Assembly (NCBI GenBank): GCA_022482625.1
Contig: JAKVOU010000001.1
Location: forward strand, 1-64,000
Direction: 5' to 3'
DNA: 64,000 bases
Source: Spirochaetia bacterium
Lineage (GTDB): Bacteria > Spirochaetota > Spirochaetia > Sphaerochaetales > Sphaerochaetaceae
Of this stretch, positions 26,547-34,685 are shown piece after piece. The notes under the pieces were generated by a model, which was not told where the DNA came from, ran no database searches, and worked only from the letters and a program-made list of their open reading frames with translations. The stretch's first letter is position 1. The number at the start of each line of letters is the position of its first letter. Position numbers and translations under genes: made by a program.

Positions 26547-26648
26547 CAGTCCAGCGCTTACAACGCGTACAACGTAAACTTCAACAATGGCAACAAAAAC
26601 GACAACAACAAGAACAACAACAAATATGTTCGGGCTGTGCGGGCTCTC
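26547..26648 (+). repeat. DGR template repeat (TR)
   Basis: A 102-bp non-coding repeat, very rich in AAC codon-like triplets in the VR reading frame, which is the hallmark that lets adenine mutagenesis diversify exposed residues. It lies between avd and the RT gene. It shares its flanks with the VR at 25830-25940 but is 9 bp shorter. The last few bases differ from the VR (CTC against TTC). Confidence 0.9.
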
Positions 26649-26718
26649 AGGCCAAAGCTATGCGGGAGCTGGAGAAAAGATTTCCAGTTCCCGCATTTGT
26701 CCCTATCCTATACCACTT

Positions 26719-27847
26719 GTGGATTTCTATGATGCATATGAAGCCTGCCGGCAGCATACACGGCATACAGCTGCAGCCCAGTTGTTTGAGCTGGATTATG
26801 AGAAAAACTTAGAAGCACTTTACAAGGAAGTCAATTCAGGAACATACAAGATCAGTCCCGCTACGGCTTTTGTCGTGCGGGAACCCGTACCCCGTGAAAT
26901 ATTTGCTTCTGCGTTTCGAGACAGGGTCATACAACACCTTGTCGTACAAAAAATCCTTCCATTGCTGGAAAAACAAAACATCCAAGACAGCTATGCCTGC
27001 CGTAGGGGAAAAGGTACCCATGCCGCTATCCGAAGGCTGGATCATTTTATCAGAAGCTGCTCACAGAATTACACCAAGGAATGCTGGATTCTGAAACTTG
27101 ACATCAAAGGTTTTTTCATGAGCATAGACAGGACAATCCTCTATCGACAGCTTTTGTCCTTGCTTACGCCTCTGTGCAATGAACCGAGTTTTTCCCTTGT
27201 ACTTGCCTTGATTTCCCAAATTATTTTCCATGATCCTACGACTGACTGTATCATCAAAAGAAAGAGAAGCGACTGGAATCTCCTCCCACAGGAAAAAAGC
27301 CTTTTCCATGCGAAGAAAGGTTGTGGACTCCCACTTGGAAACTATACCAGCCAAATCTTGGCCAATTTCTACCTTTCTTCATTTGACCACTTTAGCAAGC
27401 ATGACCTTAGGATCCGTCGGTATGTACGATATGGTCATTGTTCATTTGAAAAAGAATTTCCTGCAATTTCTTATTCCTGTTGTCCGCGCTTATCTTGCAA
27501 AACATCTGCATCTTACACTTCATCCGAAGAAAATGTATCTGCAACCATGCAAGAACGGGGTCCGTTTCCTTGGAATCCAGTTCAAGCCAGGTCATCTTCT
27601 TGTCTCCCGACGTGTTACGGAGCATGCCTTCAGGACAGTAGGTGAATGTAACAAAATTGCTTTTTACCATAAACCTACCGTTGAGGAAACCTTGCATGTA
27701 CAGGCACGTGTCAATGCATACTTTGGCCTATTGTCCCATTACCATACCTACAGGCTTCGCAGAAATTTATCCCTTTCTCTTGTTACCTCATGGAAAAACC
27801 GTTTGGTTCCGGCTCCTGCCTACCGTTTTATGGTCCGTAAGAAATAA
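26719..27847 (+). pseudogene. DGR reverse transcriptase, frameshifted at the catalytic YVDD
   Basis: The first frame carries the N-terminal RT motifs: TYKISPATAFVVREPVPREIFASAFRDRVIQHLV, LKLDIKGFFMSI (motif A Asp) and LPLGNYTSQILANFYL. LGNxxSQ replaces the usual QGxxxSP and is the DGR-type signature. The frame then reads RRYVRYGH. The +1-shifted frame resumes as DMVIVHLKKNFLQFL and runs through the thumb to 27847 (VRFLGIQFKPGHL). Two missing bases (GA) after 27426 would restore YVDDMVIVH. The deletion thus removes the first catalytic Asp and shifts the frame. The start is uncertain; I give a GTG at 26719. Confidence 0.87.
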
Positions 27848-27942
27848 TAGTCTGGCAGAAATGTCTAGTAGTTGGATTTGTCATTCAGTTACCTTGACTC
27901 CATTTTCCTAGGTGAGTAAGCTTGTTGACAAGGAAGGTTGCC

Positions 27943-28287
27943 ATGGAAAAATCAAATCAACTGTATATACTCTGGACCAATGCTGATGAGTTGACATCAG
28001 AAAAGATGGTAATGATGTATGCCACCAACAGCCTGCTGGAAAAATGGTGGGATGCTGTAACCGTCATTATCTGGGGCGCCACCACGAAACTGGTTGCGGA
28101 GAATACCTCCATCCAAACAAAGATACAGGTTGCCCAACAAGCGGGAGTGCAATTTTCAGCCTGCAAGGCCTGTGCTGACCAGCTGGGCGTTGCTGACAAG
28201 CTCATCGGTCTGGGCATTGAAGTCATCTATTGGGGTGAAGGGTTGACGACAATACTGAAAGACGGGGATAAACTGCTGACCGTCTGA
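27943..28287 (+). CDS. DsrE/DsrF-like family protein
   Basis: A 114-residue cytoplasmic protein of the DsrE-like fold: LYILWTNADELTSEKMVMMY at the N-terminus, VTVIIWGATTKLVAEN, and a conserved Cys pair in FSACKACADQLG, close to the active-site Cys of sulfur-transfer relatives. Relatives move sulfur in tRNA thiolation or sulfur oxidation, or have unknown roles. It starts after AAGGAAGG at the ATG at 27943, just downstream of the broken RT gene but in normal host codon use. The function here is not clear. Confidence 0.75.
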   Translation: MEKSNQLYILWTNADELTSEKMVMMYATNSLLEKWWDAVTVIIWGATTKLVAENTSIQTKIQVAQQAGVQFSACKACADQLGVADKLIGLGIEVIYWGEGLTTILKDGDKLLTV

Positions 28288-28405
28288 CACAACAGGGAAC
28301 AAAGGAATCAAGATATCCATCAACATTAGACGAGAATTCAGTTACTTTTTCTATTTCGCAAATTGACAGTAATCGGCCAAAGTTTTACCATTGTCCCAAT
28401 ATAGA

Positions 28406-28421
28406 TTGCAGTATACTGCAA
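28406..28421. promoter_or_regulatory. 16-bp perfect palindrome over the ilvE promoter
   Basis: TTGCAGTATACTGCAA is a perfect palindrome 22 bp upstream of the ilvE start. It contains a -10-like TATACT (28412-28417). Its position suggests an operator for an unidentified repressor. A -35-like TTGACA lies further upstream with TACCAT at 17 bp, giving a second possible promoter. Confidence 0.55.
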
Positions 28422-28443
28422 AATTAGTATTTGGAGCTGGAAA

Positions 28444-29472
28444 ATGGAAAAGAAGAACATCGATTGGACTAGCCTTGATTTCTCCTATCGTGCGACCGAC
28501 AAACGCTACGTAGCTGAATACAAGGATGGTTCATGGGGCAAGGGATACCTTACCAATCAAAGTGAAATCGTCATCAATGAATGCGCAGGAGTTCTTCAGT
28601 ATGCCCAGACCTGTTTTGAGGGCCTGAAAGCCTATACTACCAAGGATGGACGAATTGTTACGTTCCGTCCTGACCTGAACGCCGAGAGGATGATGAATAC
28701 CTGCAAACGACTATGCATTCCAGTCGTAACAAAGGAAATGTTCCTAGAGGCAGTAGACCAGGTCGTAGCGGCCAATGCAGCCTATGTACCACCGTTCGGA
28801 ACAGGTGCAACACTCTATCTTCGCCCGTACGTATTCGGCAGTGGCCCTGTAATCGGCGTCAAAGCCTCGGGCGAATATCAGTTCAGGCTGTTCGCAACAC
28901 CTGTCGGCCCCTATTTCAAGGGAGGTGTCAAACCCGTGAAGCTCATGCTCAGTGACTATGACAGGGCAGCTCCGCATGGAACCGGCAATATCAAGGCTGG
29001 ACTCAACTATGCAATGAGCCTGTATCCGGGAACCCTCGCACATAGCCTTGGCTATGCTGACAATATGTATCTGGACTCAGCTACCAGAACCTATGTCGAA
29101 GAAACCGGAGGAGCCAACTTCCTCTTCGTGGACAAAGAGGGTACCATTGTCATTCCGAAGAGCCCGACGATTCTTCCTTCCATTACCAGAAGATCCTTGG
29201 TCACTGTTGCAAAGGATATGCTCGGCATGAAAGTCGTCGAACGTCCTGTTGCCTATACTGAAGTAAAGGACTTCGTTGAATGTGGTCTCTGTGGCACTGC
29301 TGCAGTCATCAGCCCAGTCGGACAGATCCATACCAAGGACGGAGATATCAACTTCGCAAGTGGCATGGACGAGATCGGGCCAGTAGCAAAGAAACTGTAT
29401 GATACCCTGACAGGTATCCAGATGGGAGTGATCGAAGGCCCTGAAGGGTGGATCAGAACCATTATCAAATAG
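28444..29472 (+). CDS. ilvE: Branched-chain amino acid aminotransferase
   Basis: A 342-residue fold-type IV PLP enzyme that transfers the amino group between glutamate and the 2-oxo acids of Leu, Ile and Val. Motifs are INECAGVLQYAQTCFEGLKAY at the N-terminus, LYLRPYVFG, the catalytic Lys in GTGNIKAGLNYA, and EETGGANFLFV with SPTILPSITR for cofactor binding. It belongs to the longer BCAT type (class II). It is transcribed alone and is followed by a terminator. Confidence 0.93.
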   Translation: MEKKNIDWTSLDFSYRATDKRYVAEYKDGSWGKGYLTNQSEIVINECAGVLQYAQTCFEGLKAYTTKDGRIVTFRPDLNAERMMNTCKRLCIPVVTKEMFLEAVDQVVAANAAYVPPFGTGATLYLRPYVFGSGPVIGVKASGEYQFRLFATPVGPYFKGGVKPVKLMLSDYDRAAPHGTGNIKAGLNYAMSLYPGTLAHSLGYADNMYLDSATRTYVEETGGANFLFVDKEGTIVIPKSPTILPSITRRSLVTVAKDMLGMKVVERPVAYTEVKDFVECGLCGTAAVISPVGQIHTKDGDINFASGMDEIGPVAKKLYDTLTGIQMGVIEGPEGWIRTIIK

Positions 29473-29501
29473 CATAGAAATTTCTTGTTTGCATATGGAT
29501 G

Positions 29502-29530
29502 GGGATGGTTACCAAGTAGCCATCCCTGTT
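29502..29530 (+). terminator. Intrinsic terminator of ilvE
   Basis: GGGATGG and CCATCCC form a 7-bp stem with an 11-nt loop, followed by TGTTTTTC, 30 bp after the ilvE stop. Confidence 0.7.
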
Positions 29531-29539
29531 TTTCAGACA

Positions 29540-29575
29540 AAAGGAATCTCCCGTTTGCTTGCGGGAGATTCCTTT
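29540..29575. terminator. Bidirectional terminator between ilvE and the purine permease
   Basis: A perfect 14-bp stem, AAAGGAATCTCCCG with CGGGAGATTCCTTT, over an 8-nt loop between two convergent genes. The minus-strand gene ends at 29608, 33 bp away. Confidence 0.75.
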
Positions 29576-29607
29576 ATGATGCTTTCGTAAAAATCATGCC
29601 ATATGGC

Positions 29608-30909
29608 TTATACCAGTGGGCTGAAGATGATTTCAAGTATGAACAATATAGCAACAACCCATGTCATGACGGTGATATCCTTTCCTTTCCCGGTAAAAAG
29701 CTTCAGTACTGTATAACCCAGGATACCGATCAAGATACCATTGCTGATAGAGTAGGTGACGACCATGAACAGTATGCACAGATAGGCGGGAACCAGTTCT
29801 GTAAGATCGTCGAATTCAAGATCCTTGATAGGCGAGACCATCAGGACACCGACGAGGATAAGTGCTGGAGCGGTAGCCGCTGATGGAATGGATTCAAATA
29901 TAGGACTTAGGAACATTGCCAGCAGGAAAAGAATTGCCGCAGTTACTGCCGTGAGCCCGGTCTTGCCGCCTTCAACAACACCAGCTGAGGATTCGACAAA
30001 GGTCGTAACCGTAGAACATCCGAGAATTGCGCCTACAGTAGTACCTACTGCATCTGCAAACAATGCTTCTTTGACGTGTGGGATGGAACCATCTTCTTTA
30101 AGCAATCCAGCCTTCGTTGAGCAACCGATGAGGGTCCCGACCGTGTCAAACATATCTACGAACAAGAAAGTAAAACAGACTGTGATAAAATCGAAGGAAG
30201 CCATGTGCGCAAATTCAAAAGGGAAGAAATACGGTGCATGGGGTGCAAAACTACCTCCGGCATAGTTGGTTACACCAAGAGGAATACCGATGACGGTCGT
30301 TGCAAGAATGCCGATCAGCATGGCACCTTTGACTCTCTTGACCATCAGTACAATCATGATGACCAATCCGATGACAGCGACGATAGGACCCGGAGTTGAA
30401 AGCCATTGAGGGTTCAGCTCAACAAGCGTCGATGCGTTGCCTTTGACAATACCTGCGTTTACCAATCCGATGAAGGCAATAAAAAACCCGATTCCTACAG
30501 AAATTGCTTTCTTCAGGTTGCTCGGGATGCTGTTGATTATTGCTTCTCTGATGTTGCAAGCTGTCAAGATCAGGAAAATGATACCTTCGACGAATACGGC
30601 CGAAAGTGCGAATTTCCAATCATAGCCCATTCCTAGGCAGACAGTGTATACCATGAAGGCATTGAGGCCCATTCCAGGGGCCAGTACAAACGGGAGGTCA
30701 GCCCAGAGTCCCATCACCAATGTAGCAATGGCACTAGCCAGACATGTTGCAGAGAATACCTGCTCAAATGCCATTCCCATGCCATTTGATGACAGCATGC
30801 CAGGTTCGACAGCTAGGATGTAAGCCATCGTCAGGAAGGTTGTCAACCCAGCCATGACCTCGGTACGTACATCGGTTTTTCTTTCAGATAATTTGAAGAA
30901 CTTATCCAT
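29608..30909 (-). CDS. NCS2 family purine base permease (AzgA/PbuG-like)
   Basis: A 433-residue inner-membrane protein with about 13 hydrophobic segments. Motifs are FLTMAYILAVEPGML near the N-terminus, LGCSTVTTFVESSAGVVEGGKTGLTAV in the second half and VDMFDTVGTLIG, the marks of the hypoxanthine/guanine/adenine branch (COG2252) and not of the xanthine/uracil branch. The ATG at 30909 follows AAGGAG; the frame runs further upstream without support. It is divergent from adenine deaminase, so adenine or hypoxanthine is its likely substrate. Confidence 0.9.
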   Translation of the reverse strand: MDKFFKLSERKTDVRTEVMAGLTTFLTMAYILAVEPGMLSSNGMGMAFEQVFSATCLASAIATLVMGLWADLPFVLAPGMGLNAFMVYTVCLGMGYDWKFALSAVFVEGIIFLILTACNIREAIINSIPSNLKKAISVGIGFFIAFIGLVNAGIVKGNASTLVELNPQWLSTPGPIVAVIGLVIMIVLMVKRVKGAMLIGILATTVIGIPLGVTNYAGGSFAPHAPYFFPFEFAHMASFDFITVCFTFLFVDMFDTVGTLIGCSTKAGLLKEDGSIPHVKEALFADAVGTTVGAILGCSTVTTFVESSAGVVEGGKTGLTAVTAAILFLLAMFLSPIFESIPSAATAPALILVGVLMVSPIKDLEFDDLTELVPAYLCILFMVVTYSISNGILIGILGYTVLKLFTGKGKDITVMTWVVAILFILEIIFSPLV

Positions 30910-31121
30910 AACGCACTCCTTTTTCGATTGATAGCTTATTGTAAACCTGAATATCTGATTCGTACAGAAAAAAAATAGAATCAAGTGAACAAATTTGTTA
31001 AATAAAACTAATCGAGAATAATTATCATACAAAATTTATGTATACATAAAAAATCAAATAAAAAATATATTTATCTATAAATTACATACTGTGCAATTTA
31101 TCTAAAAAAATGATAAAAAAC

Positions 31122-31150
31122 TTGTTGCCTATGCAGACTGGTGATATGAT
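31122..31150 (+). promoter_or_regulatory. Promoter of the adenine deaminase gene
   Basis: TTGTTG (31122-31127) and TATGAT (31145-31150) are separated by 17 bp, 40 bp upstream of the start codon. The leader is too short for a purine riboswitch. Confidence 0.65.
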
Positions 31151-31189
31151 GCAAGCATCAGAATCCAAAGATAATCGGGAGTAATACCA

Positions 31190-32929
31190 ATGAAAGATTT
31201 GAAACGTTTGGTTGATGTTGCCATGGGAAGGAAGCAGGCACAGCTGTGTATCCGGAACGCAAAAGTGGTTGATGTCCATACATTGGAAGTGTTGGAAAAA
31301 GATGTTTTGATTGACAACGGCATCTTTGCAGGTTTCCGGGAACCTGACAAGGGTATGGCTGAAACGGTCTATGACGCTAAAGGCAGATATATGGTTCCCG
31401 GATTCATCGACGGACATGTCCATATCGAATCTTCCCATTGTGGTCCCCAGGTTTTTTCGGATCTCGTAGTCCGTAAAGGTACGACTACCGTTATCGCCGA
31501 TCCCCACGAAATCTGCAACTGCAGTGGTTTGGATGGCCTTGATTGGATGATTGAGAATTCAAAAGGCCTTCCGCTCTCCATATATTATATGGTACCAAGC
31601 TGTGTACCCGCGACAGCCTTTGAGCATGCAGGGGCAACAATGCTGGCTGACGACATTGCAAAACGGATTGATAATGAGAGGGTACTCGGTTTAGGAGAGA
31701 TGATGAATTATCCCGGTGTTCTGGCGGCTGACCCCATGGTACTGGACAAGATTGCCGTAGCACATAAGGCCGGAAAACTCATTGACGGACATGCTCCCAG
31801 TCTTGAAGGCATAGGCTTGGATGCCTATGCTGCCATGGGTATCAGGGATGACCATGAATGTACGACAGTGGAGGAAGCCCGGGAACGGCTGCGCAGGGGC
31901 ATGTACGTGCTGGTCAGGCAGGGGACTGTCTGTCAGGATGAACTCAGGTTGCTTCCTGCGGTTACCATGGCAAATTTCAGGCATTGTCTTTTCTGTACCG
32001 ATGACCGTCAGGTCGCCTCCCTGCTGGAAGAGGGAAGCATCAACAACAACGTAAGACTGGCTGTTGCCCATGGCTTTGATCCACTTATGGCAATAAGCAT
32101 GGCCACGATAAACAGTGCCGAATGTTTCCGGCTTTCTGACCGTGGAGCCATAGATCCTGGTCTTAGGGCAGATTTCTCCCTTGTGGATAATCTGAAGGAT
32201 TTCAAGATACACAGGGTCTATGTAGAAGGTCGGCTTGTTGCCGAAGGCGAACAGATGCTTGAACCGGCAACACCGGGAGAAGTAGGTGACAAGGTACTGT
32301 GCAATATCAACATCGGTTCTTTTTCCAAGGGGAAACTGGTTTTGCCACTATCTCAGGGACATGTACGTACGATCCGGCTCAAGGAAGGCGGTGTCGTGAC
32401 TGAAGCCGGTGAAGCTTCGGTGAAAGTAGTGGATGGGCATTTTGTCCATGATCCGACTTTGGATGTCGTCAAGGTCTGTGTCCTTGAACGGCACCATGGG
32501 ACAGGAAATATCGGCCTTGCCTTGTTGGAAGGCTATGGTATAAAACGAGGAGCTGTTGCTACGACTGTGGCCCATGATTCCCATAACATCATCTGCTGTG
32601 GTTGCAATGACGATGATATGTATCTGGCAATCGAGACACTCAAGGAGAACCATGGTGGCATGGTAGCTGTTGAAGGTGGCAAGGTCCTTGGCAAGCTTTC
32701 TCATCCGATTGCCGGACTTATGAGCAACAGGAAGGCTTCCGAAGTTGCCGAATCCCTCAAGGAGCTTGGAAATCTGGCATGGGAAAGATTGGGAGTTTCG
32801 AAGCAGTACGACCCGTTCATGACACTTTGTTTCATGGCTTTGCCAGTAATACCCGTATACAAGGTTACTGATCTTGGTCTCTTTGATGTATCCAAGTTCT
32901 CGCTGGTAGATATTGAGATCAAGGACTAA
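31190..32929 (+). CDS. ade: Adenine deaminase
   Basis: A 579-residue amidohydrolase converting adenine to hypoxanthine and ammonia. Metal motifs are VPGFIDGHVHIESS, ADPHEICN, and IDGHAPSLEG in the barrel. A C-terminal domain ends with the usual AHDSHNIICCGCNDDDM and LMSNRKASEVAE sequences, as in the Ade family (Mn/Fe cofactor). It is divergent from the NCS2 permease, forming an adenine import and salvage unit. Its stop codon overlaps the stop of the convergent ABC ATPase by 4 bp. Confidence 0.93.
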   Translation: MKDLKRLVDVAMGRKQAQLCIRNAKVVDVHTLEVLEKDVLIDNGIFAGFREPDKGMAETVYDAKGRYMVPGFIDGHVHIESSHCGPQVFSDLVVRKGTTTVIADPHEICNCSGLDGLDWMIENSKGLPLSIYYMVPSCVPATAFEHAGATMLADDIAKRIDNERVLGLGEMMNYPGVLAADPMVLDKIAVAHKAGKLIDGHAPSLEGIGLDAYAAMGIRDDHECTTVEEARERLRRGMYVLVRQGTVCQDELRLLPAVTMANFRHCLFCTDDRQVASLLEEGSINNNVRLAVAHGFDPLMAISMATINSAECFRLSDRGAIDPGLRADFSLVDNLKDFKIHRVYVEGRLVAEGEQMLEPATPGEVGDKVLCNINIGSFSKGKLVLPLSQGHVRTIRLKEGGVVTEAGEASVKVVDGHFVHDPTLDVVKVCVLERHHGTGNIGLALLEGYGIKRGAVATTVAHDSHNIICCGCNDDDMYLAIETLKENHGGMVAVEGGKVLGKLSHPIAGLMSNRKASEVAESLKELGNLAWERLGVSKQYDPFMTLCFMALPVIPVYKVTDLGLFDVSKFSLVDIEIKD

Positions 32930-33693
32930 TCCGTGATGAGTATCCTTTTGCCTGCTTCCTGCAGGACGGAAACCTTGGTGCCGTAGACAGCACTCAGGAT
33001 TTCTCCTGTCAGGCAATCTTCGAGGGAACCGAAAGCTACGAGGTTCCCTCGTTGCAGTATAGCCGCCTTATCAGCGAGGTCATTTGCAAGCGTTGGATCA
33101 TGTGTCGTGAAGAGAATGGTCTTTCCACTTGCATTGAGGGTCTTGATGAGGTTTTTGACCTTTACCTTATTACCAAGGTCAAGTGAGCTTGTCGGCTCGT
33201 CCAGAAGCAGGATTTTTGCATCCTGACAGATGGCACGGGCCAGTAAGGTAAGCTGTTCTTCTCCACCGCTGAGTGTGGTAATCGGCTTGTCGGCAAATTC
33301 TGCCATACCGACTTCCTGCAGTGCTTGCATGGCAATTTCCTGATCTTGTGCCTTCGGGCTTTCAAAGCCCTGAAGATATGGGGCCCGACCGAAAAGTACA
33401 TAATCAAGGCAAGTGAAGGAAAACGGCGGTTTCTCTACTTGGGGTACCAAAGCCATGAGCCGGCCCCGTTCCTTTTTGTCATAGGATAGGATGTCCTTTC
33501 CGAAGGCAAAGACGGTATGCTTTGTGGGAAGGTATGAAAGCACAATATCCAGCAACGTGCTTTTCCCTGCGCCATTAGGGCCGAGCAATGCGACACATTC
33601 TCCTTCTTCTACGCTGAAATTGATGTCATTGAGCGTAGGCGCTGTATTCCCGTCATAGGTAAAGCACAGGTCCTTGACCTGTATGGCAGTCAT
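32926..33693 (-). CDS. Iron/siderophore-type ABC transporter ATP-binding protein
   Basis: A 255-residue FecE/FepC-type ATPase with Walker A LLGPNGAGKSTLLD, signature LSGGEEQLTLLARAI, Walker B ILLLDEPTSSLDLG and an H-loop TTHDP. The signature has EEQ in place of the usual EQQ. It overlaps the permease gene by 4 bp (ATGA) and is the last of three genes for an importer of iron complexes or a related chelate. Confidence 0.9.
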   Translation of the reverse strand: MTAIQVKDLCFTYDGNTAPTLNDINFSVEEGECVALLGPNGAGKSTLLDIVLSYLPTKHTVFAFGKDILSYDKKERGRLMALVPQVEKPPFSFTCLDYVLFGRAPYLQGFESPKAQDQEIAMQALQEVGMAEFADKPITTLSGGEEQLTLLARAICQDAKILLLDEPTSSLDLGNKVKVKNLIKTLNASGKTILFTTHDPTLANDLADKAAILQRGNLVAFGSLEDCLTGEILSAVYGTKVSVLQEAGKRILITD

Positions 33694-34676
33694 AGCTTGC
33701 CTCCCTGTTTTTTCTGGGAAAGTATGATGATGAAGATCAAGGCTCCGACACTGCTTGTGATAAGCCCTATGGGAAGTTCACTTGCAAAAGCGCTTCTCCC
33801 GAATGAATCGCAGAGCAACATGAAGATTGCGCCGATGAGCATGGAACCTGGAAGTGCCACCGTTGAATCCGAACCCATGAGTTTTCTTGACAGATGGGGA
33901 ATGATCAGGCCGATCCATCCGATCAGTCCGGTTACCGAAATAATCATGGTCGTGCCTACGGTTGCAACAGTAAGCAGGAAGATTCTCTCTCTTTTCGGTG
34001 AAGCGCCCATGGCAAAGGCTGTCTTTTCATCGAGGCTGAGAAGGTTGAGTTTCCACCGAAAGAGGAAAAGTATAAGCAGGCATGGAAGTGCGAGAGGTAG
34101 TATTGACAGCAGTCTTGCCCATGTTGCGTTCCAGAGTCCTCCCATCATCCAGAACGTAATGTCCTGCAGGTCCTTTGTGGGATCTGCTACCAGTTTGAGG
34201 GCTGAGAGCATGGAAGAAAAAATGGCAGATACCGCGATACCGGAAAGTACCAGTCTCAGGAGCCAGCCGCCGAACCGAAAATGGCGTGCCAAGGTATAAG
34301 CCAGAAAGAGGGCAAGCAGGGCAAAGAAAATTGCCGAAGCCTGCAGCAAAGCCGGCTGATAACCGATGTAGATAATTACCAATGCTGCTCCGAAAGCCGC
34401 GCCTTGGGATACTCCTAGGAATCCTGGTTCGACTAGAGGGTTTGAAAAAATCATCTGGAACGTAAAGCCTGCGGCGGAGAGCATGGCGCCGGCCAGAATT
34501 GCCAAAAGTATCCGTGGCAACCTGACCGACAGTATGATCGTCCGTGAAAGTCTGGTCGTAAGATCGAAAGAAAAACCTGGGTGGGGATATCTACCCAGAA
34601 ACAATGTCAGTCCTCCGATAAGGAAAGTCAGGGCAAACAATTCCCACAGATATCTATGGCTTTTTCTTCCTTCCAT
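33690..34676 (-). CDS. FecCD family ABC transporter permease
   Basis: A 328-residue membrane protein with about nine to ten transmembrane segments of the BtuC/FecCD fold. RLPRILLAILAGAMLSAAGFTFQMIFSNPLVEPGFLGVSQGAAFGA near the N-terminus and GLIGWIGLIIPHLSRKLMG near the C-terminus are diagnostic. Only one permease is present, so it should act as a homodimer. It sits 9 bp after the receptor gene. Confidence 0.92.
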   Translation of the reverse strand: MEGRKSHRYLWELFALTFLIGGLTLFLGRYPHPGFSFDLTTRLSRTIILSVRLPRILLAILAGAMLSAAGFTFQMIFSNPLVEPGFLGVSQGAAFGAALVIIYIGYQPALLQASAIFFALLALFLAYTLARHFRFGGWLLRLVLSGIAVSAIFSSMLSALKLVADPTKDLQDITFWMMGGLWNATWARLLSILPLALPCLLILFLFRWKLNLLSLDEKTAFAMGASPKRERIFLLTVATVGTTMIISVTGLIGWIGLIIPHLSRKLMGSDSTVALPGSMLIGAIFMLLCDSFGRSAFASELPIGLITSSVGALIFIIILSQKKQGGKL

Positions 34677-34685
34677 GACGCCTTT

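Noticed and set aside
26547-26648. AAC-rich tract as a simple microsatellite
   Set aside because: Its flanks match the VR, and its adenines correspond to the VR changes, so it is the DGR template.
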